In this document: piece by piece, positions 1-9,970 of the stretch | How the letters are laid out: each line of letters opens with the position of its first letter | Numbering within the stretch: the first letter of the stretch is position 1 | Source of the DNA: Lysinibacillus sp. 2017 | GTDB taxonomy: Bacteria; Bacillota; Bacilli; Bacillales_A; Planococcaceae | Reading direction: 5' to 3' | Assembly: GCF_003073375.1 (NCBI RefSeq) | Contig: NZ_CP029002.1 | Location: 1,598,001 to 1,662,000 of the forward strand | Length of the DNA stretch: 64,000 nt | Made by a program: the position numbers and the translations under genes | Notes under the pieces: model-generated | Told to the model about the DNA's origin: nothing | The model's database searches: none | What the model saw: only the letters and a program-made list of their open reading frames with translations

Positions 1-2
1 TC

Positions 3-518
3 GTTTATAAAGAGTTAAATTGGAAAAACTTTAAAGAAGCACTTTCTCAATCTATCACAGACAATGCTTCTATTTTATTAATCATCTCAGTTTCTTCAAT
101 CCTAGGTTTCTTAATTACTTATGATAGATTACCACAAAATGCAGCTGATTTCTTAATTGGTGTAACGACTAACGGAAGTCTCATGGTCATTTTAATTCTA
201 ATCTTCTTAGTCATTGCAGGGATGTTTATTGAGTCAACAGTTCTAGTTCTTTTATTAACACCAATATTCTTACCAGTAGTCCAACAAGTAGGGATTGACC
301 CAGTACATTTTGGAATACTGATGATGACAATCGTTACGTTTGGTGGTATGACTCCACCAGTAGGGGTCACGATGTATACGACGACATCCATTATGAAGGT
401 ACCACTAGAAGATTATATTAAAGAGTCTATTCCATTTATATTAGGCGTATTTTTATTAGTTCTAATTTTAACCTTCTTCCCATCACTAGTTATGTTCTTA
501 CCAGATCTATTTATGTAA
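3..518 (+). CDS. TRAP transporter large permease, C-terminal part (DctM family)
   Basis: The reading frame is open from the left edge (phase at base 3), so only about the last 171 residues are present. The protein is very hydrophobic, with several membrane segments and the glycine/proline-rich stretch FGGMTPPVGV typical of the DctM large permease of TRAP uptake systems. TRAP systems import organic acids using a periplasmic or lipoprotein binding protein plus small and large membrane subunits; the other subunits would lie to the left. It ends 17 bp before uxaC in a hexuronate operon, so the likely substrate is glucuronate or a similar sugar acid. That substrate is inferred from context only. 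Confidence 0.85.
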   Translation, partial: VYKELNWKNFKEALSQSITDNASILLIISVSSILGFLITYDRLPQNAADFLIGVTTNGSLMVILILIFLVIAGMFIESTVLVLLLTPIFLPVVQQVGIDPVHFGILMMTIVTFGGMTPPVGVTMYTTTSIMKVPLEDYIKESIPFILGVFLLVLILTFFPSLVMFLPDLFM

Positions 519-535
519 TGAAAGGGGAAATATAA

Positions 536-1936
536 ATGAAACCCTTTAAGGATGAACACTTTTTATTAAAAACAAAAACGGCTCAAAAATTGTTCCATGA
601 ATATGCAAAAGAGATGCCGATAATTGATTACCACTGTCATCTCTCTGCAAAAGAAATAGCTGAGAATAAGGCTTTTCAAGATCTTTCAGAAATTTGGTTA
701 CAGGGAGACCATTACAAATGGCGTGCTTTGAGAGCCAATGGTGTTGAAGAGCGCTTTATAACTGGAGATGCTACTGCAAAAGAAAAATTTGATAAATGGG
801 CAGCTACAGTTCCTTATACTATGGGCAATCCGCTTTTTCACTGGACTGCTTTGGAGTTGGATAAATACTTTGGTATTGATAAAATTTTAACTCCAAATAC
901 AGCTGATGAAATATGGGAGCGATGCAATAATCAACTGAATACAAAACAATTTACATCAAGGGCACTAATAGAGAAATCTAATGTTCATGTAATATGTACA
1001 ACGGATGACCCAATAGATGATTTACAGTATCACCGTTCTCTAAAAGAAGAAGGCTATCGAGTTAAGGTACTGCCAACTTTTAGACCAGATGGCGCTCTGG
1101 GAATTGAACTTGAAACTTTCTCACAATGGATTATCAATCTTATAACAGTTTCTGGCGTAAATATAATATCGTACAAGGATTTTTTAATTGCCCTTAAACA
1201 ACGTATTCAATACTTTGATGAACTAGGATGCAAGCTTTCGGATCATGGTCTAGATGCTTCTTTCTATCATTTATTTTCGGCAGAGGAGATAGAGGTTATT
1301 TTCCAAAAAGGGCTAAAGAATGATGCTCTTACGGAAAAAGAAGTAATTCAGTTTAAAACTTCCACACTTATAGAACTCGGAAAAATGTATGCAGAAAAGG
1401 GCTGGGCAATGCAGCTTCATATAGGCGCCATTCGAAATAATAATAGAAGAATGTTAGAGTGTGTTGGACAAAATACAGGTTATGATTCTATTCATGATTT
1501 TACATATTCGGCAGATCTTTCTCAGTTTTTAGACGCCCTTGATTATACAAATGAGTTACCTAAGACGATTATCTACAACTTGAATCCAAGGGATAATTAC
1601 ATGATTGGTTCAATGATCGGTAATTTCCAAGGGGGAATCCCAGGAAAAATGCAGTTTGGGACAGCCTGGTGGTTTGGGGATCAACGAGATGGAATGGTTG
1701 AACAAATTAAAGTATTAGCAAATACAGGTTTACTAGCACGCTTTGTCGGTATGTTAACAGATTCACGTAGTTTTCTATCCTATACTCGACATGAATATTT
1801 CCGTAGAATCCTCTGTGATGTTATAGGAGAGTGGGTAGAAAATGGCGAGTTTCCAGCCGACTATGAGTTGTTAGGAAACATCATTAAGGATATTTGCTAT
1901 TTTAATATTAAAAACTATTTATCTTTAGAAATATAA
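536..1936 (+). CDS. uxaC: Glucuronate (uronate) isomerase UxaC
   Basis: Full-length 466-residue uronate isomerase, the usual family size. It converts D-glucuronate to D-fructuronate (and D-galacturonate to D-tagaturonate) in the cytoplasm, the first step of hexuronate breakdown. The N-terminal metal-binding motif DYHCHLS (His33, His35) of this amidohydrolase-superfamily enzyme is present. The ATG start has an AAAGGGGA ribosome site about 8 bases upstream. It is followed closely by uxuA, uxuB, kdgK and kdgA, giving a complete glucuronate to KDPG-cleavage route in one operon. Confidence 0.95.
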   Translation: MKPFKDEHFLLKTKTAQKLFHEYAKEMPIIDYHCHLSAKEIAENKAFQDLSEIWLQGDHYKWRALRANGVEERFITGDATAKEKFDKWAATVPYTMGNPLFHWTALELDKYFGIDKILTPNTADEIWERCNNQLNTKQFTSRALIEKSNVHVICTTDDPIDDLQYHRSLKEEGYRVKVLPTFRPDGALGIELETFSQWIINLITVSGVNIISYKDFLIALKQRIQYFDELGCKLSDHGLDASFYHLFSAEEIEVIFQKGLKNDALTEKEVIQFKTSTLIELGKMYAEKGWAMQLHIGAIRNNNRRMLECVGQNTGYDSIHDFTYSADLSQFLDALDYTNELPKTIIYNLNPRDNYMIGSMIGNFQGGIPGKMQFGTAWWFGDQRDGMVEQIKVLANTGLLARFVGMLTDSRSFLSYTRHEYFRRILCDVIGEWVENGEFPADYELLGNIIKDICYFNIKNYLSLEI

Positions 1937-1955
1937 GGATTGTTAGGTGATATAA

Positions 1956-3026
1956 ATGGAGATGGTTTTTAGGTGGTTTGGAGAAGGTAATGATCATGTA
2001 CGATTAGAGCAAATTAAGCAAATTCCGGATGTAAAAGGGATAGTTTGGTCTCTTCATCATGAAGCAGCAGGAGAAAAATGGCCGTTAAATAAAATCAAGG
2101 AAGTTCAAGCGCAAGCACATGCACATAATCTCCATATTGAGGTAGTAGAAAGTGTTAATATTCATGAAGATATCAAGCTTGGACGCCCTTCTAGAGATCA
2201 TTATATTCACAATTATAAAGAAACCATAAGAGAACTGGCTAAGGTTGGAGTGAAAGTGATTTGTTATAATTTTATGCCAGTATTTGATTGGATTCGAACG
2301 GATCTTTATAAGAAATTAGAAGATGGCTCTACTGCTTTATTTTTTGAAAAAAATATGATTGAGGGCAGTGATCCGAAGACGCTTGTGTCTACCGTTCTTA
2401 AAAGCAAAGGATTTACCCTACCTGGTTGGGAACCTGAACGTTTAGAACAACTGCAAGAGGTTTTGACTGCTTATGAAGAAGTAGATGAAGAAAAGCTTTG
2501 GTCTAATTTACAGTACTTTTTAGAAGAAGTAATACCGGTTGCGGAAGAGTGTGATATCAAACTTGCTATTCATCCGGATGATCCACCATGGTCTGTATTT
2601 GGTTTGCCAAGAATTGTAACGAATGAAGAAAATATAGGAAGAATAGTAAGCTTAGTAGATAGCCCCTCAAATGGAATTACTTTTTGTAGTGGTTCATTAG
2701 GTGCAAATCCTGCGAATGATTTACCAGCTATCATTAGAAAACATAGGAAACGAATTCACTTTGCACATGTACGAAACTTAAAAAGATATGAAAATGGTGA
2801 TTTTATAGAAACTGCTCATAAGATGTCGTATGGATCTATCGATATGGTAGGAATCATGGAAGCATTTTATGATATCGGCTATACCGGCTATATCCGTCCA
2901 GATCATGGAAGAGATATATGGGGAGAAGTAGGTCGACCAGGATATGGTCTCTATGATAGGGCTTTAGGAGTAATGTATCTATTCGGCTTATGGGACGCTT
3001 TAAATAAGAGAGGTGAAAAACATTGA
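1956..3026 (+). CDS. uxuA: Mannonate dehydratase UxuA
   Basis: The 356-residue protein matches the UxuA family length and pattern (start [21 protein letters not shown]; late [11 protein letters not shown]). It dehydrates D-mannonate to 2-keto-3-deoxygluconate, using Fe2+ or Mn2+ in characterised members. The conserved His/Cys residues expected for metal binding are visible in HPDDPP, FCSGSLG and RPDHG. It sits 19 bp after uxaC, and its stop overlaps the TTG start of the next gene by four bases, so translational coupling is likely. Confidence 0.95.
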   Translation: MEMVFRWFGEGNDHVRLEQIKQIPDVKGIVWSLHHEAAGEKWPLNKIKEVQAQAHAHNLHIEVVESVNIHEDIKLGRPSRDHYIHNYKETIRELAKVGVKVICYNFMPVFDWIRTDLYKKLEDGSTALFFEKNMIEGSDPKTLVSTVLKSKGFTLPGWEPERLEQLQEVLTAYEEVDEEKLWSNLQYFLEEVIPVAEECDIKLAIHPDDPPWSVFGLPRIVTNEENIGRIVSLVDSPSNGITFCSGSLGANPANDLPAIIRKHRKRIHFAHVRNLKRYENGDFIETAHKMSYGSIDMVGIMEAFYDIGYTGYIRPDHGRDIWGEVGRPGYGLYDRALGVMYLFGLWDALNKRGEKH

Positions 3027-3868
3027 ATTTGTATCCAAACTTAAAGGGAAAAGTTGCAGTTATAACAGGAGGAAGCGGTGTACTTTGTAGTGCTATGGCA
3101 AAGGAATTAGGTCGTCATGGAGTTAAAGTAGCAATCCTTAATCGTAATCTTGAAAATGGTGAAGCGATTGCTCAGGAAATTCGAGCAGCCGGTGGAGATG
3201 CACTTGCCTTATCTTGTGACGTTTTGGATAAGCAATCGATTATCGAAGCGAGAGAACAGGTACGTTCGGAGTTTGGTTCATGTGATATTTTATTAAATGG
3301 AGCGGGTGGAAATCATCCTAAAGGAATAACAACACACGAAACTTTTGATAAAAAACATTTGAGTGATGAAACAGTTAAAACTTTCTTTGATTTGACGAAA
3401 GAAGGGTTTGGTTTTGTATTTGATTTAAATATTATGGGTACTTTGCTGCCAACTCAAGTCTTTGCAGAAGAAATGATCGGGAAAGAACACGCCACAATTA
3501 TCAATATGTCTTCTATGAGTGCACCATCTCCAATGACAAAGGTACCTGCCTATAGTGCTGCAAAAGCAGGAATTGAAAATCTTACGAAATGGTTAGCTGT
3601 CCACTTTGCAGATGCAGGTATTCGAGTAAATGCTATCGCACCTGGTTTCTTTTTAACAGAACAAAATAAAAGTCTACTTACTAATGAAGATGGTTCTTTA
3701 ACGGAACGTGCACATAAAATTATCACGCATACACCTAAGAAACGATTTGGAAAACCTGAAGATTTGTTAGGGACGATGCTTTGGTTAGCGAATGAAGAGA
3801 TGTCTGGGTTCGTAACAGGTATTACTGTACCTGTAGATGGTGGCTTCATGGCTTATTCGGGAGTTTAA
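3023..3868 (+). CDS. uxuB: SDR-family mannonate oxidoreductase (fructuronate reductase, UxuB role)
   Basis: A 281-residue short-chain dehydrogenase with the N-terminal Rossmann motif TGGSGVL, an NNAGG-like [10 protein letters not shown] segment, catalytic Ser in NMSSMS and the YSAAK active-site pair. Position between uxuA and kdgK points to reduction of fructuronate to mannonate, the step between UxaC and UxuA. The SDR type found in Bacillus (YjmF) is unrelated to the long-chain E. coli UxuB. The start is TTG in a TTGA overlap with the uxuA stop, preceded by AGAGGTG. The gene symbol is by role. Confidence 0.85.
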   Translation: MNLYPNLKGKVAVITGGSGVLCSAMAKELGRHGVKVAILNRNLENGEAIAQEIRAAGGDALALSCDVLDKQSIIEAREQVRSEFGSCDILLNGAGGNHPKGITTHETFDKKHLSDETVKTFFDLTKEGFGFVFDLNIMGTLLPTQVFAEEMIGKEHATIINMSSMSAPSPMTKVPAYSAAKAGIENLTKWLAVHFADAGIRVNAIAPGFFLTEQNKSLLTNEDGSLTERAHKIITHTPKKRFGKPEDLLGTMLWLANEEMSGFVTGITVPVDGGFMAYSGV

Positions 3869-3883
3869 GGGAGGGTTACTTCA

Positions 3884-4822
3884 TTGGACGTAGTTACGAT
3901 TGGCGAATCGATGGTCTTATTTACTCCAGAGACAGAAGGATCTATGATATATGCTCCTAAATTCGTTAAAACAATTGGAGGAGCAGAATCAAATGTAGCC
4001 ATAGCTTTAGCAAGATTAGGACACGATGTAGGATGGATTTCTTTATTAGGACAGGATTACTTCGGCATCTATATCCGAAATACAATACGTGGAGAGGGTG
4101 TAGATACCTCTCAAGTAAAGTTTTTAAATGATTATCCAACAGCTGTATTCTTTAAAGAAAGAAAGGCTGAAGGGGAGCCAGCTGTTTTTTATTATCGTAA
4201 AGGTTCGGCTGCCTCTAACTTATCACCGAGCGATATAAATGAAGACTATATAGCTAAAGCAAAGTACCTCCATTTAACGGGTATCACGCCAGCATTAAGT
4301 GAATCTTGTTTAGAAACGATTCTTCATAGTATTGATGTGGCAAAAAAACACGGCGTCAAAGTAGTATTTGATCCGAATATTAGATTGAAGCTTTGGACAA
4401 AAGAACAAGCTACACCTGTTTTAAAGATTATTGCACAAAAAAGTGATATTTTCTTGCCAGGAATTGAAGAAGGAATGATGCTCAGCGGGGAAGAGAATCC
4501 TCAGAAAATAGCAGAATACTTTTTAAGTGGAGAAACATCAACGGTTGTTATTAAGCTCGGTGAAGCTGGAGCATACTATGCCAATAGTTCAAAATCAGGC
4601 CATGTAAAGGGAGAACGTTTAGAAAAAATTGTTGATCCAATAGGAGCTGGGGATGGATTTGCGGCTGGATTAATGTCAGGACTATTGCGTAATCTATCGT
4701 TAGAAGAATCTGTAGGTATGGCAAATCGGGTTGCATCTTTTGCGTTATTGGTTCCAGGAGATTCTGAAGGATACCCGTACGAGTTTCAAATTAATCCTGA
4801 ATATAAACAAATTCAGCGATAG
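3884..4822 (+). CDS. kdgK: 2-keto-3-deoxygluconate kinase KdgK
   Basis: A 312-residue PfkB-family sugar kinase. The N-terminal GGAESNVAIALARLG and the C-terminal GAGD anion-hole/catalytic motif (Gly254 to Asp257) are present. It phosphorylates 2-keto-3-deoxygluconate to KDPG using ATP. The start is TTG at 3884, chosen because GGGAGGG lies just upstream and no better ATG exists. It is flanked by uxuB and the KDPG aldolase gene in the same operon, which fixes the substrate among PfkB kinases. Confidence 0.92.
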   Translation: MDVVTIGESMVLFTPETEGSMIYAPKFVKTIGGAESNVAIALARLGHDVGWISLLGQDYFGIYIRNTIRGEGVDTSQVKFLNDYPTAVFFKERKAEGEPAVFYYRKGSAASNLSPSDINEDYIAKAKYLHLTGITPALSESCLETILHSIDVAKKHGVKVVFDPNIRLKLWTKEQATPVLKIIAQKSDIFLPGIEEGMMLSGEENPQKIAEYFLSGETSTVVIKLGEAGAYYANSSKSGHVKGERLEKIVDPIGAGDGFAAGLMSGLLRNLSLEESVGMANRVASFALLVPGDSEGYPYEFQINPEYKQIQR

Positions 4823-4832
4823 GAGAGTATAT

Positions 4833-5456
4833 ATGGATATAAAGAGTTGTACGATTATCCCTGTTTTAAGAAAAATTCCCTATCATGAAAGTACCTCTAT
4901 AGTAGATGCGCTATATAAGGGTGGCATCAAAGCAATAGAAATAACAATGGAAACGCAGCACGCAGAGGAAATAATAAGAGAGACATTAGCAAGGTATGAA
5001 GGAAAAATGCTTGTTGGAGCGGGAACGGTCTTAACTGTAGAAGATGCTAAACGAGCTATTAAAGCTGGAGCACAATTTCTAGTGTCTCCTGCATTAGATA
5101 TAGAAGTATTGAAGTTTGCAGTCAGCCAACAAGTGTTATTTATTCCAGGGGTGCTAACACCTTCAGAAATGTTAGAAGCCTCTAAAGTAGGTGCTAATAT
5201 GATTAAACTTTTCCCAGCTTCTAGTGTAGGACCAAGTTTTATTAAAGATGTAAAAGGTCCACTTGGTCATATTGACATCATGACTACTGGTGGCATTACT
5301 AAAGAAACAGCACGTTCCTATTTGGATGCTGGAGCAACAGCAATCGGTGCTGGGAGTGCATTGTTAAAACAAGAGTATATTCAACGTAAAGACTGGGATG
5401 GCTTAGCGATGGAAGCACAAAGTTGGCTTGAAATAGTGAGTAAAAAGATAGGATAG
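4833..5456 (+). CDS. kdgA: KDPG/KHG aldolase (2-keto-3-deoxy-6-phosphogluconate aldolase)
   Basis: A 207-residue class I aldolase. The ATG at 4833 follows AGGAGAG with good spacing; the longer open frame upstream overlaps kdgK and is not credible. The Schiff-base lysine is Lys125 in MIKLFPAS, and the phosphate-binding GGI follows in MTTGGITK. It splits KDPG into pyruvate and glyceraldehyde-3-phosphate, the last step of the pathway. It is the last gene of the operon and is followed by a strong intrinsic terminator. Confidence 0.94.
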   Translation: MDIKSCTIIPVLRKIPYHESTSIVDALYKGGIKAIEITMETQHAEEIIRETLARYEGKMLVGAGTVLTVEDAKRAIKAGAQFLVSPALDIEVLKFAVSQQVLFIPGVLTPSEMLEASKVGANMIKLFPASSVGPSFIKDVKGPLGHIDIMTTGGITKETARSYLDAGATAIGAGSALLKQEYIQRKDWDGLAMEAQSWLEIVSKKIG

Positions 5457-5503
5457 CGTGATTTAAAATATTATGATTTACGCAAGCTTAAAACTTAAAA
5501 CTT

Positions 5504-5552
5504 ATGGCCTTTTCTGCTAGTACCAAATTCATAGCAGGGAAGGCCATTTTTT
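5504..5552 (+). terminator. Intrinsic terminator of the hexuronate operon
   Basis: A 16-bp stem (ATGGCCTTTTCTGCTA against TAGCAGGGAAGGCCAT, two G-U pairs) with a 12-base loop and a run of six T. It lies 47 bp after kdgA. Confidence 0.9.
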
Positions 5553-5646
5553 AAGACCAATTATAGCATTTGAATGGAAGCATATCCGAACAGTTGAGTG
5601 AATGGTATTATTACAAGGAAAAGGAAAATAAAAAGGGCGTGAAAAC

Positions 5647-6291
5647 ATGGCAAAGAATTTTAAAATAGAGGAACCATTTATTCCAACGAATTTAGAAAAA
5701 AGTCACTTTCAGGATGTTTATGCCGAGGAAGATCCATATTTGTCAAATTGCATCATCGAAAATGCTGTAATTGATGGTGAGCAGATTGATAGATTAGTTG
5801 TATCGAAGGTCATCTTTAAAAATGTAACTTTTCTAAATGTCGTCTTTAGAAAAATAGATTTAACCGATGTAATCTTTGAAAATTGTGATTTGTCCAATGC
5901 AAATTTTAACGAAGGAATCATACATCGCGTATCCTTTAGAAATTCAAAGCTATTAGGGGTAGATATAACCGAAGCTAATTTAGGAAATATTTCGATGATT
6001 TCTTGTAATGCAAGTTTCATAAATTTAGCAGAGACGAAGATGAAACAAATCCTTTTTGAAAACGCCTCTTTAAAAAATGCAAATTTTTATGACTGTACAT
6101 GGAATAAAGTAAAAATGATTGATTGTGATTTGAACGAAGCAGATTTCACTTATACTTCTTTAAATGGCATAGATATAAGTACGTGCCGATTTGAAAGAAT
6201 AACCGTTCCACTAGAAAGTCTCAAAGGCTGTGAAGTATCTTCAGAACAAGCAGTTGGTTTTGCCACGCTATTAGGGTTAGTAGTTAAATAA
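5647..6291 (+). CDS. Pentapeptide-repeat protein (Qnr-like size)
   Basis: The 214-residue protein is largely built of pentapeptide repeats of the A(D/N)LXX kind, e.g. DLSNANF, SLKNANF, DLNEADF, with bulky residues at the centre, which predicts a right-handed quadrilateral beta-helix. It has no signal peptide or membrane segment. Size and architecture resemble Qnr/MfpA-type gyrase-protecting proteins, but many pentapeptide proteins have other or unknown roles, so fluoroquinolone protection is only a possibility. It is a single gene with its own terminator. Confidence 0.8.
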   Translation: MAKNFKIEEPFIPTNLEKSHFQDVYAEEDPYLSNCIIENAVIDGEQIDRLVVSKVIFKNVTFLNVVFRKIDLTDVIFENCDLSNANFNEGIIHRVSFRNSKLLGVDITEANLGNISMISCNASFINLAETKMKQILFENASLKNANFYDCTWNKVKMIDCDLNEADFTYTSLNGIDISTCRFERITVPLESLKGCEVSSEQAVGFATLLGLVVK

Positions 6292-6296
6292 ACTTT

Positions 6297-6332
6297 GCCG
6301 TCCTTTAGTATTTTTGGACGGCATTCGTTTTT
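6297..6332 (+). terminator. Intrinsic terminator after the pentapeptide-repeat gene
   Basis: GCCGTCC stem paired with GGACGGC, then a T-rich tract, starting five bases after the stop codon. Confidence 0.85.
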
Positions 6333-6340
6333 ATAAGGGC

Positions 6341-6623
6341 TTATAAATCTTCAAGACCATATTTGACGTTTGCTAAATTTTCGACTGATTTAATTGAAGT
6401 ACAACTCCTTGTAATGATTCCTCCACCGCTATATTTATCTCTACGATTATCTTCTAAAGAATTCTCTGAAACGTTCTATATTTTCAATTTTACCGTGTCG
6501 GTCTATAACATCATTAGTTGCATTCGTGAAGATTGGAATTTTATCATTTGCGGAATTGGTAGTTTTTTCGATATTTTGACAAACTATTAAAAAAATAGTT
6601 AATAGCAGAGCAATTTCTTTCAT
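6341..6623 (-). pseudogene. Decayed lipoprotein gene, DUF4362-like
   Basis: On the minus strand an ATG at 6623 behind AGAGGA opens a 58-residue frame with a lipoprotein signal (MKEIALLLTIFLIVCQN) followed by DVIDRHGKIENIERF, which matches my memory of the start of the DUF4362 domain. That frame stops at 6447. A second frame then reads RRDKYSGGGIITRSC, like the end of the same domain, and stops at 6341. The middle of the domain is missing and the two halves are out of frame. The overlapping plus-strand open frame at 6363-6590 has no recognisable features. Confidence 0.65.
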
Positions 6624-6723
6624 AGATAACTATATTCCTCTTTTTTTCAATTATACGTAACTCTATATGGAAAGTTACTATCGCTCATTCAAAATTGATG
6701 TTTAAACGAAAGGGTATGCAATT

Positions 6724-8913
6724 ATGAGAAAATATTCAATAAGAACGTTTGATTCAAAAGTAAATCAAAAATTAATTTCGTATCGCATGAATATCCTTTT
6801 TTTTGCAACTACGATTCTGTTTTCATTGTTAATTATCAGACTTGGCTATTTACAAATTATTAATGGGGAAGATTATGTGCGTTTGCTTGAGCGCACAGAA
6901 GAGGTAGAGATCAACACAAGCACGCCTCGTGGTAGGATTTTAGATCGATATGGTCGAATCTTAATTGATAACGAACCCGAAAATGTCATTACCTATACCA
7001 AAATGCAGACTACGACTCTAAAGGAAATGTTTAAAATTGCTACGGACTTAGCACGTTTAATTGACCAACCAACCAATAAAGTAACATATCATGATAAGCT
7101 CGATTACTGGATGTTTGTAAACGAAGAAGCAGCAAAAGAAAAAGTAACAGAAGAAGAAATACTTGAGTTTCGGAAGCAAAACCCAAAATTCAGCAAAAAT
7201 GCAATTAGCCAAGAACATGATCGACGAGTACGTGAACGAATTACAGATAAAGAGTTAGCTACTTTAACCGATTTTGATTTAAATGTAATGGCAATTTACC
7301 GCGAAATGCTGACAGGTTATTTTTTATCACCCCAAATTATTAAAGGTGAAAACGTGACAATTGAAGAATTTGCCCGTGTTTCGGAACAGTTGAGCGAATT
7401 ACCGGGAGTTAATGCGACAACCGATTGGAGACGTGTGCATGCATCTACATTATCAGTTTTAGGCCGTACTACAATCCCGAGTAAAGGTATTCCAAAGTCT
7501 CAGATAAATGCTTATTTAGCTCGTGGATACGCACGAAATGATCGAGTTGGAGAAAGTTATTTTGAATGGCAATATGAAGAACTTTTACAAGGACAAAAGG
7601 CAGTTGTAAAAAATATTACAAACAAACAAGGGCAAGTTAAGGATACGATTACCACTTTCGAGGGTGAACCAGGTAGGGATTTGGTAACGACAATAAATAT
7701 TGAACTACAAAGAAAAGCGGAAGCAATCATTGAGGATAAACTGTTAAATTTAAAATCGCTTGGTCATTCGGAATTATTAGATCGTGCATTTTATGTCATG
7801 ATGAACCCAAATACAGGTGAATTATTGTCCGTTGTAGGTAAGAAAATCGAAACGAATAAGGAAACAAATGAACATTATATGGCAGACTACTCTTACGGAA
7901 CATTTTCAACAGCGTATGAAGCAGGCTCAAGTATAAAGGGTGCAACGGTGTTAATGGGCTATAACGAAGACGTTATTACTCCTGGAACAGTGATGTTAGA
8001 TGCACCGATGCAGATTGGTGAGTTAACGTTAAATTCTTTATTTAATAAACATGGAAGTGAAATGATTGATGATTTAAAAGCGTTAGAAAAATCTTCAAAT
8101 GTATATATGTTCAAAATTGCGATGGCGATTGGCGGAAGAACTTATGCACCTGGAATGCGCTTTAGTCTAGCTAAAGGAACACTTACTAAAATGCGGAATG
8201 AATATGCACAATTCGGACTTGGCGTTCCAACAGGAATCGATTTGCCAGGTGAAGCTGCAGGCTATCAAGCAAACCCAGATCGAGATGTTAAATTATTAAA
8301 TTTAGCGATTGGACAGTTTGATACGTATACGCCAATGCAACTAGTACAGTATATTTCGACGATAGCGAATGGGGGCTATCGGATCCAGCCCCGTATATTA
8401 AAGGAAATACGAAAACCTTCAAATGATGGCGAAATTTTAGGGCCACTAGTATTAGAAGTTCCCCCAACCATTTTAAATCGCATTGCAAATACAGAGGAAG
8501 AAATTGATCATGTCAAAGAAGGCTTACGCCGTGTTTACTTTGGTTCACAAGGTTCAGCAAGAAAAGTCTTTGGAGATGCTGCCTATACTGCGGCAGGTAA
8601 GACAGGGACAGCCCAAGTAGTATATTACGGCCCTCAACATGATAAATACGGAACCGAAACAATTAATATTGTACACGTCGGTTTTGCACCATTTGAAAAT
8701 CCAGAAGTGGCTTATGCAGTAATCTTTCCATGGGCTACGACAAATTTCGATGTGTCACTTCCTCATGGAAATCAAGCGGCTAGGGAAATATTAGATATTT
8801 ATTTTGAACTGAAAGATCAATACCAAAATGAAAATATTTCAACAAACAAAGTACAGCTACCTATGACTACATTTTCTGAAAAAGTAACAGAAGAAAATGA
8901 AGAGTCGGAATGA
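6724..8913 (+). CDS. Class B penicillin-binding protein (PBP2/PbpA-PbpH-like transpeptidase)
   Basis: A 729-residue membrane-anchored peptidoglycan transpeptidase. One N-terminal membrane segment (about 22-42) is followed by the PBP dimer domain (STPRGRILDRYGR) and the transpeptidase domain. The active-site motifs are SSIK (Ser402, Lys405), SSN (Ser457 to Asn459) and KTG (Lys626 to Gly628). Family members cross-link cell wall during elongation and resemble B. subtilis PbpA/PbpH. The ATG at 6724 has AAAGGGT upstream. The gene stands alone. Confidence 0.92.
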   Translation: MRKYSIRTFDSKVNQKLISYRMNILFFATTILFSLLIIRLGYLQIINGEDYVRLLERTEEVEINTSTPRGRILDRYGRILIDNEPENVITYTKMQTTTLKEMFKIATDLARLIDQPTNKVTYHDKLDYWMFVNEEAAKEKVTEEEILEFRKQNPKFSKNAISQEHDRRVRERITDKELATLTDFDLNVMAIYREMLTGYFLSPQIIKGENVTIEEFARVSEQLSELPGVNATTDWRRVHASTLSVLGRTTIPSKGIPKSQINAYLARGYARNDRVGESYFEWQYEELLQGQKAVVKNITNKQGQVKDTITTFEGEPGRDLVTTINIELQRKAEAIIEDKLLNLKSLGHSELLDRAFYVMMNPNTGELLSVVGKKIETNKETNEHYMADYSYGTFSTAYEAGSSIKGATVLMGYNEDVITPGTVMLDAPMQIGELTLNSLFNKHGSEMIDDLKALEKSSNVYMFKIAMAIGGRTYAPGMRFSLAKGTLTKMRNEYAQFGLGVPTGIDLPGEAAGYQANPDRDVKLLNLAIGQFDTYTPMQLVQYISTIANGGYRIQPRILKEIRKPSNDGEILGPLVLEVPPTILNRIANTEEEIDHVKEGLRRVYFGSQGSARKVFGDAAYTAAGKTGTAQVVYYGPQHDKYGTETINIVHVGFAPFENPEVAYAVIFPWATTNFDVSLPHGNQAAREILDIYFELKDQYQNENISTNKVQLPMTTFSEKVTEENEESE

Positions 8914-8950
8914 AATAATGAGGGTGCGTTTTAAAAGCAAAAACAAGAAT

Positions 8951-8977
8951 AACCCCGTTCGAATTTAGGACGGGGTT
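8951..8977. terminator. Hairpin between convergent genes, possible weak terminator
   Basis: An 8-bp perfect stem (AACCCCGT/ACGGGGTT) lies between the PBP gene and the convergent gene at 9121-9552. No clean T tract follows on the plus strand; a loosely T-rich stretch follows on the minus strand. Function as a terminator is uncertain. Confidence 0.45.
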
Positions 8978-9120
8978 CACTATACTAAAAAATAACAATA
9001 AATCGTTTGAAAATCTAAGTTTTATTGAATAACTGCGCCCAAATCCTGCTTTCAATAACACTATGTCCTATAACAAAGACGCTTACCTGGTTTTCCAAGA
9101 AAGCACCCGATTGTGGAAAA

Positions 9121-9552
9121 TCATTTTTCAACTAAAGCAGTCGATATTTCAATAGTTTGCCTGTTAAAAATGCTTAGCATGAGTGTGAAACCTGCAACAA
9201 TTTCAATAAAACCCGAAGCAAGAACTTTTACAAACCAAATTCCGCCTAATGGAACATTTATGGATGTAACAACAGAAATTGGAATAATAAGCGAAAAGAG
9301 AATACAAGGTAAGAATACACAAATTAGTAAAGGTAGGTTAATTTGAAAAGTCCATTTCTTAATGCAAATTAATGATAAATAGATCCCCCAAATAAAATGA
9401 ATAAGAAAATTAGCCCAAAATTTAGGTGATATATTAAAACTGGAAGCTGAGAATGAATCTATTTGTTTATCAATATCAAAACTTATGATTGTTAATAACA
9501 ATAGACCAACAACCCAGGCTAACTTCCATAAATACGGTATTAATTTCTTCAT
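9121..9552 (-). CDS. Small polytopic membrane protein of unknown function
   Basis: A 143-residue protein with about four predicted membrane segments (WVVGLLLLTIISF; FLIHFIWGIYLSLI; LLICVFLPCILFSLIIP; a C-terminal one around FIEIVAGFTLMLSIF). The ATG at 9552 was chosen because GAAGGGGGA lies just upstream; an in-frame ATG eight codons earlier has no ribosome site. I do not recognise the family. Confidence 0.65.
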   Translation of the reverse strand: MKKLIPYLWKLAWVVGLLLLTIISFDIDKQIDSFSASSFNISPKFWANFLIHFIWGIYLSLICIKKWTFQINLPLLICVFLPCILFSLIIPISVVTSINVPLGGIWFVKVLASGFIEIVAGFTLMLSIFNRQTIEISTALVEK

Positions 9553-9576
9553 GAACAGTCCCCCTTCATTTTTCAA

Positions 9577-9970
9577 TTTATAAATAAACTTTCTGTTTCC
9601 TTATGCCAATCCTTCTACAACTAACCTGACCATTTAGTTTAAGTATTTCTTCACAAAGTCATCTTGATTTTAACATAAATATCCAGCTCATTAAAATGTA
9701 ATTAAACACCGGAAGAGCTAAACGATTTTACAAAAGTAACGGAAGAAAATTTGGGACAGGCAAATGGATATGTGTAATTTTTTATGCATTGAGTAAAAAA
9801 CATGTATGCGATTCAGCATGATGATGCGTTAACGGCTATTAACCAGCAAAAAGCAAACCGTATTTTAATTTTTGAAAGTCATCAGTAAAATATTTTTCTA
9901 ATAAAATGAATCTTTTTCCTATGCTCATTCGTTAATATACTATTTCATACATAGTAGGGAGAGAGATTTC
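9577..9970. other. Intergenic stretch with short degenerate coding remnants
   Basis: No gene is supported. The phrase AAAAGTAACGGAAGAAAAT near 9734 nearly repeats the end of the penicillin-binding protein gene (near 8880), and a 28-codon open frame begins MYAIQHDDAL around 9801. These look like debris rather than genes. Confidence 0.4.

Noticed and set aside
6363-6590. Plus-strand 75-codon open frame
   Set aside because: No ribosome site or recognisable content; the minus strand reads as a decayed DUF4362-like lipoprotein gene.
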